NCBI GenBank assembly: GCA_963669415.2
Contig: CAXXPS010000002.1
Span: forward strand, 1,984,001 to 2,048,000
Direction: 5' to 3'
Origin: JAWKWH01 sp963669415
GTDB taxonomy: Bacteria > Pseudomonadota > Alphaproteobacteria > Rhizobiales > Rhizobiaceae
Length of the DNA: 64,000 nucleotides
The notes under the pieces are model-generated. The model made no database searches. It had not been told where the DNA came from and worked only from the letters and a program-made list of their open reading frames with translations. Positions within the stretch are counted from its first letter, which is position 1. Each line of letters begins with the position of its first letter. Below, piece by piece: positions 42,547 through 51,839 of this stretch. The position numbers and the translations under genes were made by a program.

Positions 42547-43599
42547 ATGGCACCAGCAAGAAAACCGCTGATATTCGATGGACACAACGACCTTCTTTTC
42601 GCGCTGTACAGCTCGGATCCAGTGTCGATTAATCCGTATCTGGAAGGAACGGGAAATCACATCGACGGCCCAAAATGCCGTTCCGGCGGATTTGGCGGCG
42701 GTTTCTATGCCGCCTACATTCCCTCACCGGTCGATATCGACGCCGAAATGAAGAAGATGGAGCAACCAGTCTATGATCTCGACCTGCCGGATGCGCTTGG
42801 CTTGGATGAATCGGTCTTAGTGGCCAACCGGCAAGCGGCGCTCCTGTTCGAACTCGAGAGGGCCGGTGAACTGAAAATTTGTACGAGCGTCGCTGATATC
42901 GAGATGTGCCTGGACACTGATCTGACGGCGGCGATTTTGCACTTCGAGGGCGCCGAACCCATCGATTCCGATTTCAGTTCCCTGGAGCTCTATTTTCGCG
43001 CAGGGCTTCGATCGGTCGGGATTGTCTGGAGCAGACCCAACATTTTCGGTCATGGCGTTCCCTTCCGGTTTCCAAGCGATGGCGATACCGGGCCGGGCCT
43101 TACCGATCTAGGGATCGAACTGGTGAAACGCTGCAACTCCATGGGCGTCATGATCGATGTTTCGCATCTGAACCAGGCAGGTTTTTGGGATGTTGTACGG
43201 GTGAGCGACCGGCCGGTGGTCGCCACCCATTCAAATGCCCAGGCACTATGTCCGCACGCGCGCAACCTTACCGACAGACAGCTGGATGCAATCAGGGAGA
43301 GCGATGGGATGGTCGGGCTTAATTTGGCGGTTGCTTTCCTTCGGGAAGATGGCCGGATGGTCGACACCGGGCTTGATTCGATCCTCAGACATTTTGACTA
43401 TCTGATCGAGAAACTTGGCGAAGATCGCGTCGGTTTCGGTTCGGATTTTGATGGCGCGCGCGTGCCCGAAGCGATCGGAAATGTTGCGGGTTTGCCAATC
43501 CTGCGCCGGAAGATGGTCGAACACGGCTTCGGCAATGCGTTAATGGCAAAACTCTGCCATGAAAACTGGATGCGCGTACTGCGAAATACCTGGCTGTAA
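42547..43599 (+). CDS. Membrane dipeptidase-like metallohydrolase (peptidase M19)
   Basis: A 350-residue amidohydrolase-type protein. The metal ligands start in IFDGHNDLLFAL; further family blocks are LHFEGAEPI, MIDVSHLNQAGFWDV, VATHSNAQALCPHARNLTD and GFGSDFDGARVP. Renal-dipeptidase-like enzymes hydrolyse dipeptides and beta-lactams; bacterial relatives are active on a range of amide bonds. In this cluster it could finish degradation of a ring-opened product (inference). AAGGA lies 10 bases before the ATG. No signal peptide, so it is probably cytoplasmic. Confidence 0.87.
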   Translation: MAPARKPLIFDGHNDLLFALYSSDPVSINPYLEGTGNHIDGPKCRSGGFGGGFYAAYIPSPVDIDAEMKKMEQPVYDLDLPDALGLDESVLVANRQAALLFELERAGELKICTSVADIEMCLDTDLTAAILHFEGAEPIDSDFSSLELYFRAGLRSVGIVWSRPNIFGHGVPFRFPSDGDTGPGLTDLGIELVKRCNSMGVMIDVSHLNQAGFWDVVRVSDRPVVATHSNAQALCPHARNLTDRQLDAIRESDGMVGLNLAVAFLREDGRMVDTGLDSILRHFDYLIEKLGEDRVGFGSDFDGARVPEAIGNVAGLPILRRKMVEHGFGNALMAKLCHENWMRVLRNTWL

Positions 43600-43625
43600 T
43601 ATCTTAATCGGCATTTCCGGGGCCA

Positions 43626-44573
43626 CTAATCGAATACAACGCGCGGGAAATAGAACGATACGATCCAATTGGGCATGTCGACGATCTCGCTGATCCGCAA
43701 ATCACCGCAGACCGAACAAAGTAGATAGGCGTCTTCGGGGGTCAGATTATGCCCACTGACCAACAAATCGATCATTCGGCTGACGGAGTCACGGGAGGCT
43801 TGCATCAGATCGGGACCGACGCCCGTTGTCACGTCATAACCCTTCGTGTCGAGATGTCGGGTCACGGGCCCCGGCGTTGTAAACCTCGGCGAGGCTGGCG
43901 CTGCTCCCTTCACGATATCCACCTTGATGGACACGTTCATTGCGCTCTCGATTGCCGTTCCGCAAACCTCTCCGTCTCCCTGCGCGGCATGGGTGTCTCC
44001 AATCGACAACAGTGCACCATCCACTTCAACAGGCAGATAAAGAACGGTACCGGACGCGATATCACGGACATCCATATTGCCTCCGATATTGCGCGGCGGC
44101 ACGATTGAATGAAGGCCGGCTTCGCCTGGCGCGACACCAATCGTCCCGATAAACGGTTTCAGCGGAACCCGGCAGATCGAAGCGAAGGATGCAGGTTCGG
44201 AAGCGGTTTTATCATAGTTCCAAAGCCGCAGATGAGGCTTATCGAACTGATCCGCCAGAAGGCCAAACCCCGGAATGTTGGCGGTCCAGCCGAAACCGCA
44301 AGGTTCAATGTCGCCGATGGATACCTTCAGCGCGTCACCCGGTTCGGCGCCTTCAACGTAAACCGGTCCCGTTACCGGATTGACTTTGCCAAAGTCGAGT
44401 CTTTCGATGTCGGAAGAGGCGCTTTGCGCGGTAAAGTGGCCACCCGCCGCATCCTGACATTCAAAATGAATCGTGTCTCCCGGAATGGCAATCAATGCCG
44501 GTTTGTTGGAGTTATCCCAACCATAGTGGCTTTGTGCACTGTGGATCGTGTGGGCGCGATTATCGCAAGCCAT
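43626..44573 (-). CDS. Acetamidase/formamidase-family protein
   Basis: A 315-residue member of the FmdA_AmdA family, recognised from HYGWDNSNKPALIAIPGDTI, HFECQDAAGGHFTAQ, VYVEGAEPGDALKVSIGDIE, VGVAPGEAG, GGNMDVRDI and DTHAAQGDGEVCGTAIE. These zinc-dependent enzymes release ammonia from short amides. It lies next to the HyuA/DUF917 region and would fit release of ammonia or a carbamoyl group. The reading frame could extend to 44612, but family similarity begins at MACDNRAHTIHSA. It is convergent with the dipeptidase gene. Confidence 0.88.
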   Translation of the reverse strand: MACDNRAHTIHSAQSHYGWDNSNKPALIAIPGDTIHFECQDAAGGHFTAQSASSDIERLDFGKVNPVTGPVYVEGAEPGDALKVSIGDIEPCGFGWTANIPGFGLLADQFDKPHLRLWNYDKTASEPASFASICRVPLKPFIGTIGVAPGEAGLHSIVPPRNIGGNMDVRDIASGTVLYLPVEVDGALLSIGDTHAAQGDGEVCGTAIESAMNVSIKVDIVKGAAPASPRFTTPGPVTRHLDTKGYDVTTGVGPDLMQASRDSVSRMIDLLVSGHNLTPEDAYLLCSVCGDLRISEIVDMPNWIVSFYFPRVVFD

Positions 44574-44654
44574 GTTTCGTGATCCCTGATCTGCAATACT
44601 TGTGCCCAACACCTTACCGCGTTCACGGTGATCGATCCATTGAAGTCGCGCATC

Positions 44655-45809
44655 TCATGCGAAGGGTTGTCCTTGGCGCCAGAACCCTTGTAGCGAAAGA
44701 TCAGAATCTAAGCGGACGAAGTCAGCGCTCATGCCACTGCGCAAGCGCCCTAAGTCATCGCGCCGAATAACATCGGCGGGAACGGAAGTTGCCATACGTA
44801 GTGCAGTTGCCAACGATACTCCAACTTGCTCGACCAAAACACGGATGGCTGTCGTCATATCCAGATCGGCCCCGGCCAGAGTGCCATTGTTGAGGGTCAG
44901 CTTGTTGTTTTCCCTCGCTACCCAGCGACTGTTCAAGTTGAAGCCATCGAGGTTCGTGCCCGCAGGGGCCATCGCGTCGGTCACTAGAAATATCTCTCCA
45001 GGTCCGCGTTTTGCGCGTAGTGCGGCAGCCATGCTGACAGGATGAACGTGTATCGTATCAGCGATCAGTCCCGCATACAAAACACCCAAGTCCAACGCCG
45101 CGCCCACTAATCCGGGTTCGCGATTGCCCATCTGGCTCATTGCATTGAAAAGATGGGTGGCACAGCTGGCTCCCGCTTCGACGGCTGTTAGGCAAGTGTC
45201 ATAGTCGGCATCGCTATGACCCAACGACACGATGACCCCCGCCGCTACCAATTCGGCAATTTGATCCGCCCGCACGGTCTCAGGGGCTAGCGTGATCATA
45301 AGGCTCGGTAGCTTTCCGGCCGCATCGAGGAACATCTGAAGATCCTCGTCATCCATCGGCCGGATCAGCGAAGGATCATGTGCACCCTTGCGGGCCACCG
45401 ACAGATGCGGACCCTCAAGGTGCAATCCGGCGATCCCGGTAATTTTTTGCGAATTGGCCGATACGGCAGCCTCAATAGCTGCTTTAGTTTTCTTCCGACT
45501 ATCGGTGATCAATGTTGGTAAAATGGCTGCGGTGCCGAGTCTCGCATGGGCACAGGCAATGATTTGCAAATTCTCGACTGTCGGAGCGTCATTCAACATC
45601 ACTCCACCGCCGCCATTGACCTGAAGATCTACGAATCCTGGCGCGATGTAGCCACTTTTATTGCCAACAACCTGGCAATCCATCGGGATCTGAGACGCCG
45701 GGACGATTGCTGCAACCAAATCATTTTCGATCAGCAGTGCGTGGCCGAAGTGAAGCTCATTTCCATCGAATATCGCCTCCGCAATATGTGCCTGCATAGC
45801 CGCCGTCAT
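44655..45809 (-). CDS. nagA: N-acetylglucosamine-6-phosphate deacetylase
   Basis: A 384-residue metal-dependent amidohydrolase-fold enzyme that removes acetate from GlcNAc-6-phosphate. GYIAPGFVDLQVNGGGGVML, GLHLEGPHLSVARKGAH, VSLGHSDADYD, CATHLFNAMSQM, ADTIHVHPVS and LVTDAMAPAGT are the family blocks, the last containing the catalytic Asp. Its start overlaps the stop of the SIS-domain gene by ATGA. It forms the end of the leftward amino-sugar operon. Confidence 0.92.
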   Translation of the reverse strand: MTAAMQAHIAEAIFDGNELHFGHALLIENDLVAAIVPASQIPMDCQVVGNKSGYIAPGFVDLQVNGGGGVMLNDAPTVENLQIIACAHARLGTAAILPTLITDSRKKTKAAIEAAVSANSQKITGIAGLHLEGPHLSVARKGAHDPSLIRPMDDEDLQMFLDAAGKLPSLMITLAPETVRADQIAELVAAGVIVSLGHSDADYDTCLTAVEAGASCATHLFNAMSQMGNREPGLVGAALDLGVLYAGLIADTIHVHPVSMAAALRAKRGPGEIFLVTDAMAPAGTNLDGFNLNSRWVARENNKLTLNNGTLAGADLDMTTAIRVLVEQVGVSLATALRMATSVPADVIRRDDLGRLRSGMSADFVRLDSDLSLQGFWRQGQPFA

Positions 45810-46837
45810 ACCGTTTCTGTGACTTTCTTTAGATGCCGCGGTGTGTCGGGGTCGATACCACGTTCCGTAGCCGTCTTTTCGACCATCGCGTAAAATGACA
45901 CGATCAACGCAAGGGGGTCAGTCAGCGGATGCGCGGTACGGATGTGAGGAAGGGCTTTGGCAATATTGCTTGAATTGGAGGTTACAAAAACTGCACCACC
46001 TTTTGAACAAACCTCATCAGCAACGCCCACAAGCGGCGCCTCGGCGGCATCGGCGGCTGCAAAAGCAAGAACCGGGAATCCTGCATTAACGATTGAAACT
46101 GGCCCATGCAGAACCTCAGCAGAGGAATAGCTCTCTGCATGGATTTGCGAAGTTTCCTTAAATTTCAAAGCGGCCTCATTGGAGATTGCCAATGCAGGGC
46201 CACGGCCTATCGTGAAAAGAGAACCCAAACTGCCGATTGAAGCCCGCACTTCAGGCCAGTCAATGTCGGCTGCCTGAGCAAGTGCGGTCGGCAGGTTTTT
46301 AATTGCAGTAATGAGTTCATCGTCGCTCTTCCATTCAGCCAGCAATATGAGGCCCGCGACCGCTGAAGTAACGAATGTCTTTGTGGCTGCCACCGACAAT
46401 TCGGGGCCAGCGTGAATGTTCAAGCAATGTGAGCTGGCCATTGCCAGCGGTGAGACCGGATCATTGGTGATTGCAATTGTCATTGCTCCGCCTTTGTCAG
46501 CCGCTTTGACCAGGTCCACAATGTCGGGGCTCTTGCCAGACTGACTGACCGCCAGGCATGCGCTGCCATTCAGACGCAGGGGTGCTTTGAAAATCGACGC
46601 GATCGATGGTCCGATCGACGCAACCGGCAATCCCAGAAGTAATTCGCTGACGTATTTGAGATAAGTCGCCGCATGATCGGATGAACCCCTGGCAACAGTG
46701 CAAAGAAAAGGTGGATCGAGATCACGCAGGGCCGCAGCACTAGCTGTCACGGTGCCGTAGCCGTCAGTCAACAATCGATCAAGCGCTTCAGGTATTTCCA
46801 AGATCTCTTGGCGCATTCGCGTCGTGTCGTTGTTCAT
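45806..46837 (-). CDS. SIS-domain glucosamine-6-phosphate deaminase/isomerase (NagB-II type)
   Basis: A 343-residue protein with two SIS sugar-isomerase domains but no glutaminase domain. FLCTVARGSSDHAATYLKYV and CLAVSQSGKSPDIVDLVKA are the phosphosugar-binding loops of the GlmS isomerase half. IHAESYSSAEVLHGPVSIV carries the active-site Glu/His region. In NagA operons such proteins act as NagB-II, turning glucosamine-6-phosphate into fructose-6-phosphate and ammonia. It overlaps gntR and nagA by ATGA on both sides. Confidence 0.88.
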   Translation of the reverse strand: MNNDTTRMRQEILEIPEALDRLLTDGYGTVTASAAALRDLDPPFLCTVARGSSDHAATYLKYVSELLLGLPVASIGPSIASIFKAPLRLNGSACLAVSQSGKSPDIVDLVKAADKGGAMTIAITNDPVSPLAMASSHCLNIHAGPELSVAATKTFVTSAVAGLILLAEWKSDDELITAIKNLPTALAQAADIDWPEVRASIGSLGSLFTIGRGPALAISNEAALKFKETSQIHAESYSSAEVLHGPVSIVNAGFPVLAFAAADAAEAPLVGVADEVCSKGGAVFVTSNSSNIAKALPHIRTAHPLTDPLALIVSFYAMVEKTATERGIDPDTPRHLKKVTETV

Positions 46838-47604
46838 CTTGGTTCCTCATTGTTCCCAAGCCGCAATTCAGCAACGAACTCATAGCCGTCACCGCGATAT
46901 TTTGAGCGAGTGAACTCAACGACACGGCCATCTGGCAGGAAAGATGTTCGCTCAATCTGTAGCCCTGCGGACCCAGGTTCGACGCCCAGAAGGTCAGCGT
47001 CGGCTTGATCAAGGTTAATAGCCGAGAGCTTTTGAATAGCTCGTACTGGTCGTCGGCCATCACGTTCCAGCACCTCGTAAAGAGAGGTCGTCACCTCGGT
47101 CGGGTGTGGCAGAATATCGATCGGCAAAGACGCGCATTCGATCGCCATGGGTTGACCTGAAGCAAGCCGTAATCTGACGAGACGTGACACGCTGTCATCC
47201 GTTCTCAGCGCCAATGCAACAATCTCTTGAGGCGAGGGAAGGAATACGCCGCGTTCGAGCCACTTCGATTCTGACTTATACCCGCGCCTCGCCATGTCCT
47301 CGGTGAACGAGGTCAAACGAGACAGCGACTGTTCTACTCGGTGCGATTTCGGGGCGACAAAACTACCTGATCCCTGACGCTGCGTGATCAGCCCATCCTC
47401 GACCATTGACTGTGTCGCTTTGCGCACTGTAACTCGGCTCAACCCAGTCAGAGTGGCAAGATCCCGCTCAGGCGGCAGCGGCGCCTCAGGCGGCAATATG
47501 CCGTCCTGTATGCCTTCTTCAATTCTTCGCCGTAGCTGCAGATAACGAGGCCCCGCGTGTTCCGTGAGCCATTTGGCCGGGTCGAGGAAATCAGACACGC
47601 TCAT
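46834..47604 (-). CDS. GntR/HutC-family repressor of the amino-sugar locus
   Basis: A 256-residue regulator. The winged helix is visible in LPPERDLATLTGLSRVTVRK; a UTRA ligand-binding domain follows (from about residue 95, SLSRLTSFTEDMARRGYKSE). GntR-UTRA proteins of this kind (NagR/DasR-like) sense GlcN-6-P or GlcNAc-6-P. The frame opens at 47742, but the ATG at 47604 overlaps the kinase stop by ATGA and matches the family start, so it is preferred. The 11-bp-period direct repeats at 48491-48508 and 48601-48620 are its likely operators. Confidence 0.88.
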   Translation of the reverse strand: MSVSDFLDPAKWLTEHAGPRYLQLRRRIEEGIQDGILPPEAPLPPERDLATLTGLSRVTVRKATQSMVEDGLITQRQGSGSFVAPKSHRVEQSLSRLTSFTEDMARRGYKSESKWLERGVFLPSPQEIVALALRTDDSVSRLVRLRLASGQPMAIECASLPIDILPHPTEVTTSLYEVLERDGRRPVRAIQKLSAINLDQADADLLGVEPGSAGLQIERTSFLPDGRVVEFTRSKYRGDGYEFVAELRLGNNEEPR

Positions 47605-48488
47605 GCCGTTTCTCCAACCAATACGCTTGCTGCCATACGAAGCGCTCCATCCAGCGCACCGCCGCTCGGTTCGATCAAATTGGCAGTGAATCGATCGTCC
47701 AAATACAACGCCATGTGCGGGCCAATCCCGCCTGTTAAGCAAAGCGCGTCGCCGGGGTTGAATTCCAAAGCGTTCAGCGCGCGCTGTACATGTTTTGCGC
47801 CGGCTCGCATGATTGCCAAGCCTGCACTGTCGCCTAGCTTGGCCGCTTCAATAATGCGGGGTGCGAGTTTGCCATATGCGTGAGGACTTGCCTCCATCGC
47901 AAAAAAGATGATCCGCGACGGATCTTCTCCATAATCCGCAAATGTTTCCTCCAGCAATGGCGACGTTGGATGAAATCCATCACGCCATTCCAGAACACTC
48001 GACAAAAGAGTCCGGCCCAACCAGGCCCCCGATGCCTGATCGGCCAGCCAAAGTCCCCAGCCACCAACGAAACGCTGCGAACCTTCTTGCTGACATCCAA
48101 AGAATGACCCGGTCCCAAGTGCGGCTATAAATCCATCTCGATTTCCCAGTGCGCCAACCATATTGGTCGCCCGGTCATCGGTTACCACGATGTGCTTCAT
48201 AGCAATCGCTGCCGCAACCATGTCGGCAATCTCTGTGCTAGCGACACCGGCCAACCCCAGATGTATCGCGGATCTGGTCATTTGCTCGGTCGTCAAGCCA
48301 GCATCGATGCGTGCAGCTTCCAACGTTTCGTGTAGGCAAGCCACCGCTTGATGCATCGATGTCGCCGGGTTGGCTGGAGCCCCTGAGGCGCCTCCAATCA
48401 CCGTGCCGTCAGTGGTTGCAATCGCAACACGACAGGTCGAGCCGCCTCCATCAACACCGATAATGTGGTTCGTAGCCAGAGACATCAT
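47601..48488 (-). CDS. BadF/BcrA-family N-acetylglucosamine (or MurNAc) kinase
   Basis: A 295-residue ASKHA-type kinase (NHIIGVDGGGSTCRVAIATT, VVTDDRATNMVGALGNRDGF, IAALGTGSFFGCQQEGSQRF, GDALCLTGGIGPHM). BadF-type kinases phosphorylate GlcNAc and, in some bacteria, MurNAc. With murQ divergently transcribed and nagA in the same operon, it probably makes MurNAc-6-P and/or GlcNAc-6-P. Two adjacent ATGs exist (48488 and 48485); the operator repeats begin just upstream. It is the first gene of the leftward operon. Confidence 0.88.
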   Translation of the reverse strand: MMSLATNHIIGVDGGGSTCRVAIATTDGTVIGGASGAPANPATSMHQAVACLHETLEAARIDAGLTTEQMTRSAIHLGLAGVASTEIADMVAAAIAMKHIVVTDDRATNMVGALGNRDGFIAALGTGSFFGCQQEGSQRFVGGWGLWLADQASGAWLGRTLLSSVLEWRDGFHPTSPLLEETFADYGEDPSRIIFFAMEASPHAYGKLAPRIIEAAKLGDSAGLAIMRAGAKHVQRALNALEFNPGDALCLTGGIGPHMALYLDDRFTANLIEPSGGALDGALRMAASVLVGETA

Positions 48489-48490
48489 GA

Positions 48491-48620
48491 TAATGCCTAT
48501 ATAATGCCTTTAGCGAAATTGAAAGACAAATATGATGCCAATATGCAGATTTTTTGGAAAATCGATTGCCAATTTGGTAAAATAAAAATAAATGGTAGAC
48601 AATAGGTATTAAATAGGTAT
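48491..48620. promoter_or_regulatory. Divergent control region with paired 11-bp-period repeats
   Basis: On the left, TAATGCC occurs at 48491-48497 and 48502-48508; read on the minus strand this is AGGCATTA twice, 11 bases apart. On the right, AATAGGTAT occurs at 48601-48609 and 48612-48620, again 11 bases apart. The units are variants of one word, TAGGYATTA, each facing its own gene. The AT-rich centre should hold both promoters. One site pair per promoter fits the GntR regulator encoded in the leftward operon. Confidence 0.65.
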
Positions 48621-48647
48621 CTTACAGATTTAAACGAGGGGAATCTC

Positions 48648-49538
48648 TTGCGAGCAACTGAAGCTATCAGTGACCAGGCGCCCGGACTTGACGCGCTACC
48701 CGACGAAGAGGTGCTCGGCCGATTGTTGGGCGGGCAGATCGCTGCGTTGCAAGCGGTTGGCTCGTCGTTGCCAGCAATTGCCGGTGCTGCAACACTGATA
48801 GAGACCGCACTACGGGGAACAGGGCGGCTATTCTATGTGGGGGCAGGCTCATCGGCGCTAATGGCCATTGCAGATGGGCTCGAGCTGGCTGGAACGTTTG
48901 GTACGGATCCAGCTCGTGTGGTGCTGTGCATGGCCGGCGGTCTCCCGGTAGGCTCGGCGATGCCCGGCGATACCGAGGACAATATGAATTTGGCCGACTT
49001 AGAATCAAAGTCGGTCGAGAACAGCGACGTCGTGATCGCCGTTACAGCCAGCGGGAGCACGCCTTATACATTGCGCTTCGCTGAAAACGCCAAGTCCCGA
49101 GGCGCCAAGATTATTTGTATCGCAAACAATCACGACTCGCCGATATTCGAATTTGCCAATGTTGCAATCTATTTGCCGACACCCCCGGAACTTGTGGCGG
49201 GATCAACACGCATGGGAGCCGGCACCGCGCAGAAAGTGGCCCTTAACCTGATGTCGACACTGGCCGGTATCCGGTTGGGCCACATCTATGATGGCATGAT
49301 GGTCAATCTTCGTGCCGACAACGAAAAATTGCGCCATCGCGCAACCTCCATGGTCATGCAGATTTGTGGCGCCACTCAAAGTGATGCCGAGCAAGCGTTG
49401 ATTGCGACCGACTGGTCGGTCAAATCAGCAGTGCTTGTGCTGTCGGGAGCCAAATCGCCCGGCGATGCGGACGCAGTTCTCAACGAAACCGGAGGCCGCC
49501 TTCGAGAGGCCTTCAAGCTGTTGAATAGTGTGGCTTAG
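48648..49538 (+). CDS. murQ: N-acetylmuramic acid 6-phosphate etherase
   Basis: A 296-residue SIS-domain lyase that splits the lactyl ether of MurNAc-6-P to give GlcNAc-6-P and lactate. FYVGAGSSALMAIADGLELA, VVIAVTASGSTPYTLRFAEN and PPELVAGSTRMGAGTAQKVA are the conserved blocks. TTG 48648 is the start, with GAGGGGA just upstream and no nearer ATG. It heads the rightward operon and connects the importer to NagA and NagB-II. Confidence 0.9.
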   Translation: MRATEAISDQAPGLDALPDEEVLGRLLGGQIAALQAVGSSLPAIAGAATLIETALRGTGRLFYVGAGSSALMAIADGLELAGTFGTDPARVVLCMAGGLPVGSAMPGDTEDNMNLADLESKSVENSDVVIAVTASGSTPYTLRFAENAKSRGAKIICIANNHDSPIFEFANVAIYLPTPPELVAGSTRMGAGTAQKVALNLMSTLAGIRLGHIYDGMMVNLRADNEKLRHRATSMVMQICGATQSDAEQALIATDWSVKSAVLVLSGAKSPGDADAVLNETGGRLREAFKLLNSVA

Positions 49539-49576
49539 GCCACTTTCCAAACTCTGAATTGAAAGGGAGAGAAACT

Positions 49577-50824
49577 ATGACAAAACTTCGATTATCAATT
49601 GCGCTATTGGCCGGCACTGTGTTGGCAACGACAGCGTCGGCCCAGGAGCTTACCATCGAAAGCTGGCGCAACGACGATCTGGCGCTGTGGCAAAACAAAA
49701 TCATTCCAGCATTTGAAGCCGCACACCCCGGTATCACGGTAAAATTTACGCCATCAGCGCCGGCCGAATACAACGCCGTGCTGAATTCCAAACTTGACGC
49801 GGGCAGTGCCGGTGACCTGATCACCTGTCGACCGTTCGACGCTACTCTGGCACTCTACGATGCCGGTCATCTTACCGATCTGTCGAACTTACCCGGCATG
49901 GCGAACTTTTCTGACGTGGCCAAGTCGGCCTGGCAGACCGATGACGGATCAGCCACGTTTTGCGTGCCGATGGCCAGCGTTATCCATGGCTTCATTTACA
50001 ACAAGGAAGCTTTTGAAGAGGTTGGGGTAGAAGTCCCCGCCACCGAAGCTGAGTTCTTTGCGGCTCTGGAGAAGTTTAAGGAGGATGGCAACTACATTCC
50101 AATGGCGATGGGTACGAATGACCAATGGGAAGCCGCCACCATGGGCTACAACAATATTGGCCCGAACTATTGGAAGGGCGAAGAAGGCCGTTTGGCACTA
50201 ATCGCCGGTACGCAGAAACTGACAGACGATGCCTGGGTTGCTCCTTATCGCACGCTTGCCAAGTGGGGCGACTACCTGGGTGATGGCTACGAGGCTCAGA
50301 CCTACCCGGATAGCCAGAACATCTTCACCTTGGGCCGCGCAGCCATCTACCCGGCAGGGTCTTGGGAAATATCTGGGTTCAACGCGCAAGCTGACTTCGA
50401 AATGGGCGCCTTTAAACCACCAGTCCAAAACGAAGGGGACACTTGCTACATCTCTGACCACACCGACATTGCGATGGGCCTGAACGCTGCCAGCCCGAAT
50501 GCTGAGGCCGCACTGAAATTCCTTGACTGGATGGGTACAGAGGAATTCGCCACTATCTACGCCAATGCGCTGCCGGGCTTTTTCTCGCTTTCCAACCACA
50601 AAGTCGCGATGGAAGATCCATTGGCTCAGAATTTTGTATCCTGGCGCGGAGAGTGTGAATCGACAATCCGCTCTACCTATCAAATCCTGTCGCGTGGCAC
50701 CCCGAACCTCGAAAACGAGACTTGGGGCGCCTCTGTAGCCGCGATTAAAGGCACGTCGACTGCCGAAGAATTAGGTGCCAAACTGCAAGAAGGCCTGGCC
50801 AGCTGGTACGCGCCGCACCAATAA
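49577..50824 (+). CDS. CUT1-type sugar ABC transporter substrate-binding protein
   Basis: A 415-residue binding protein with a Sec signal (MTKLRLSIALLAGTVLATTA, then SAQ) and a type II solute-binding fold (ELTIESWRNDDLALWQNKII). Family features include VKFTPSAPAEYNAVLNSKLD, AGDLITCRPFDATL and MGTNDQWEAATMGYNNIG. The nearby murQ, kinase and nag genes point to MurNAc, GlcNAc or a muropeptide-derived sugar as ligand (inference). ATG 49577 has AAGGGAGAG upstream; the earlier in-frame ATG is not needed. A strong stem-loop follows the stop. Confidence 0.9.
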   Translation: MTKLRLSIALLAGTVLATTASAQELTIESWRNDDLALWQNKIIPAFEAAHPGITVKFTPSAPAEYNAVLNSKLDAGSAGDLITCRPFDATLALYDAGHLTDLSNLPGMANFSDVAKSAWQTDDGSATFCVPMASVIHGFIYNKEAFEEVGVEVPATEAEFFAALEKFKEDGNYIPMAMGTNDQWEAATMGYNNIGPNYWKGEEGRLALIAGTQKLTDDAWVAPYRTLAKWGDYLGDGYEAQTYPDSQNIFTLGRAAIYPAGSWEISGFNAQADFEMGAFKPPVQNEGDTCYISDHTDIAMGLNAASPNAEAALKFLDWMGTEEFATIYANALPGFFSLSNHKVAMEDPLAQNFVSWRGECESTIRSTYQILSRGTPNLENETWGASVAAIKGTSTAEELGAKLQEGLASWYAPHQ

Positions 50825-50835
50825 AATGTCCGTCA

Positions 50836-50862
50836 GCTCCGGGCGGCTCGTGCGCCCGGAGC
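50836..50862 (+). terminator. Stem-loop after the sugar-binding-protein gene
   Basis: GCTCCGGGCG and CGCCCGGAGC form a perfect 10-bp stem with a 7-base loop, 12 bases after the stop. No U tract follows, so it probably protects the upstream mRNA and lowers readthrough to the permeases. Confidence 0.6.
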
Positions 50863-50899
50863 ACCATCCATCAATTGTCATCTTCTGGGAGGGTCAATC

Positions 50900-51826
50900 A
50901 TGGCTGCGGCAAGCGGTACGCCTCGTATTAAATCGCACATCATCGTGTTCTTGGCGCCGGCAGTGCTGGTCTACACGGCAATCATGATCTTCCCGCTATT
51001 CAACACGTTGCGCCTGGCACTTTACACCGAGGTCGACAATGTACGCATGTTCATCGGCCTGCAGAATTTTCGAACGCTATTCGGCGATGCAGTCTGGTCC
51101 GACGCGTTCTGGAACGCGCTTGGAAACAATTTCTGGTTCTTCATCATCCACATGGTTGTGCAGAATCCAATCGGCGTCGCGCTGGCAGCGATCTTATCGC
51201 ATCCGCGCCTGCGATTTGCCGCACTTTACCGGTCAGCCATATTCATTCCAACAATACTGTCTTTCGTGATTGTCGGGTTTGCCTGGAAGCTGATTCTAAG
51301 TCCGATCTGGGGCATTGCACCAGGCATGCTGGATGCCATTGGGCTAAAATTCCTTTACGCCCCCTGGCTGGGAAAGGAAGAGTATGCGCTGACAACGCTG
51401 GCACTGGTTTCGGTCTGGCAGTTTGTCGGCATCCCGATGATGCTGATTTATGCCGCTCTGCTGACTATTCCGGAGGAAATACTCGAAGCGGGTGAGGTCG
51501 ATGGCATTACAGGTCTGTCCGCCTTCTGGCGCATCAAGCTGCCACTGATTCTGCCATCAATCGGTATCATTTCAATCCTGACCTTCGTGGGCAATTTCAA
51601 CGCATTCGATCTGATCTACGCTGCCCAGGGTGCACTTGCGGGGCCGGATTACTCCACCGACATCTTAGGTACATTCATGTACCGAACCTTCTTTGGCTTC
51701 CAGTTGCAACTGGGTGATCCGCATATGGGCTCTGCCATCGCCACTGCGATGTTCGTAATCATCCTGATCGGCGTCTGTATTTATCTTTTCGGCATCCAAA
51801 CGCGGATGCGCCGCTATCAGTTTTAA
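50900..51826 (+). CDS. CUT1 sugar ABC transporter permease (MalF-like)
   Basis: A 308-residue permease with six hydrophobic segments and the EAA-type loop IPEEILEAGEVDGITGLSAF-WRIKLPLILP that docks on the ATPase. The N-terminal helix IIVFLAPAVLVYTAIMIFPL is typical of the MalF branch. A strong ribosome site (GGGAGGG) precedes ATG 50900. It is followed 14 bases later by the second permease. Confidence 0.9.
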   Translation: MAAASGTPRIKSHIIVFLAPAVLVYTAIMIFPLFNTLRLALYTEVDNVRMFIGLQNFRTLFGDAVWSDAFWNALGNNFWFFIIHMVVQNPIGVALAAILSHPRLRFAALYRSAIFIPTILSFVIVGFAWKLILSPIWGIAPGMLDAIGLKFLYAPWLGKEEYALTTLALVSVWQFVGIPMMLIYAALLTIPEEILEAGEVDGITGLSAFWRIKLPLILPSIGIISILTFVGNFNAFDLIYAAQGALAGPDYSTDILGTFMYRTFFGFQLQLGDPHMGSAIATAMFVIILIGVCIYLFGIQTRMRRYQF

Positions 51827-51839
51827 GGGAGATAGACCA

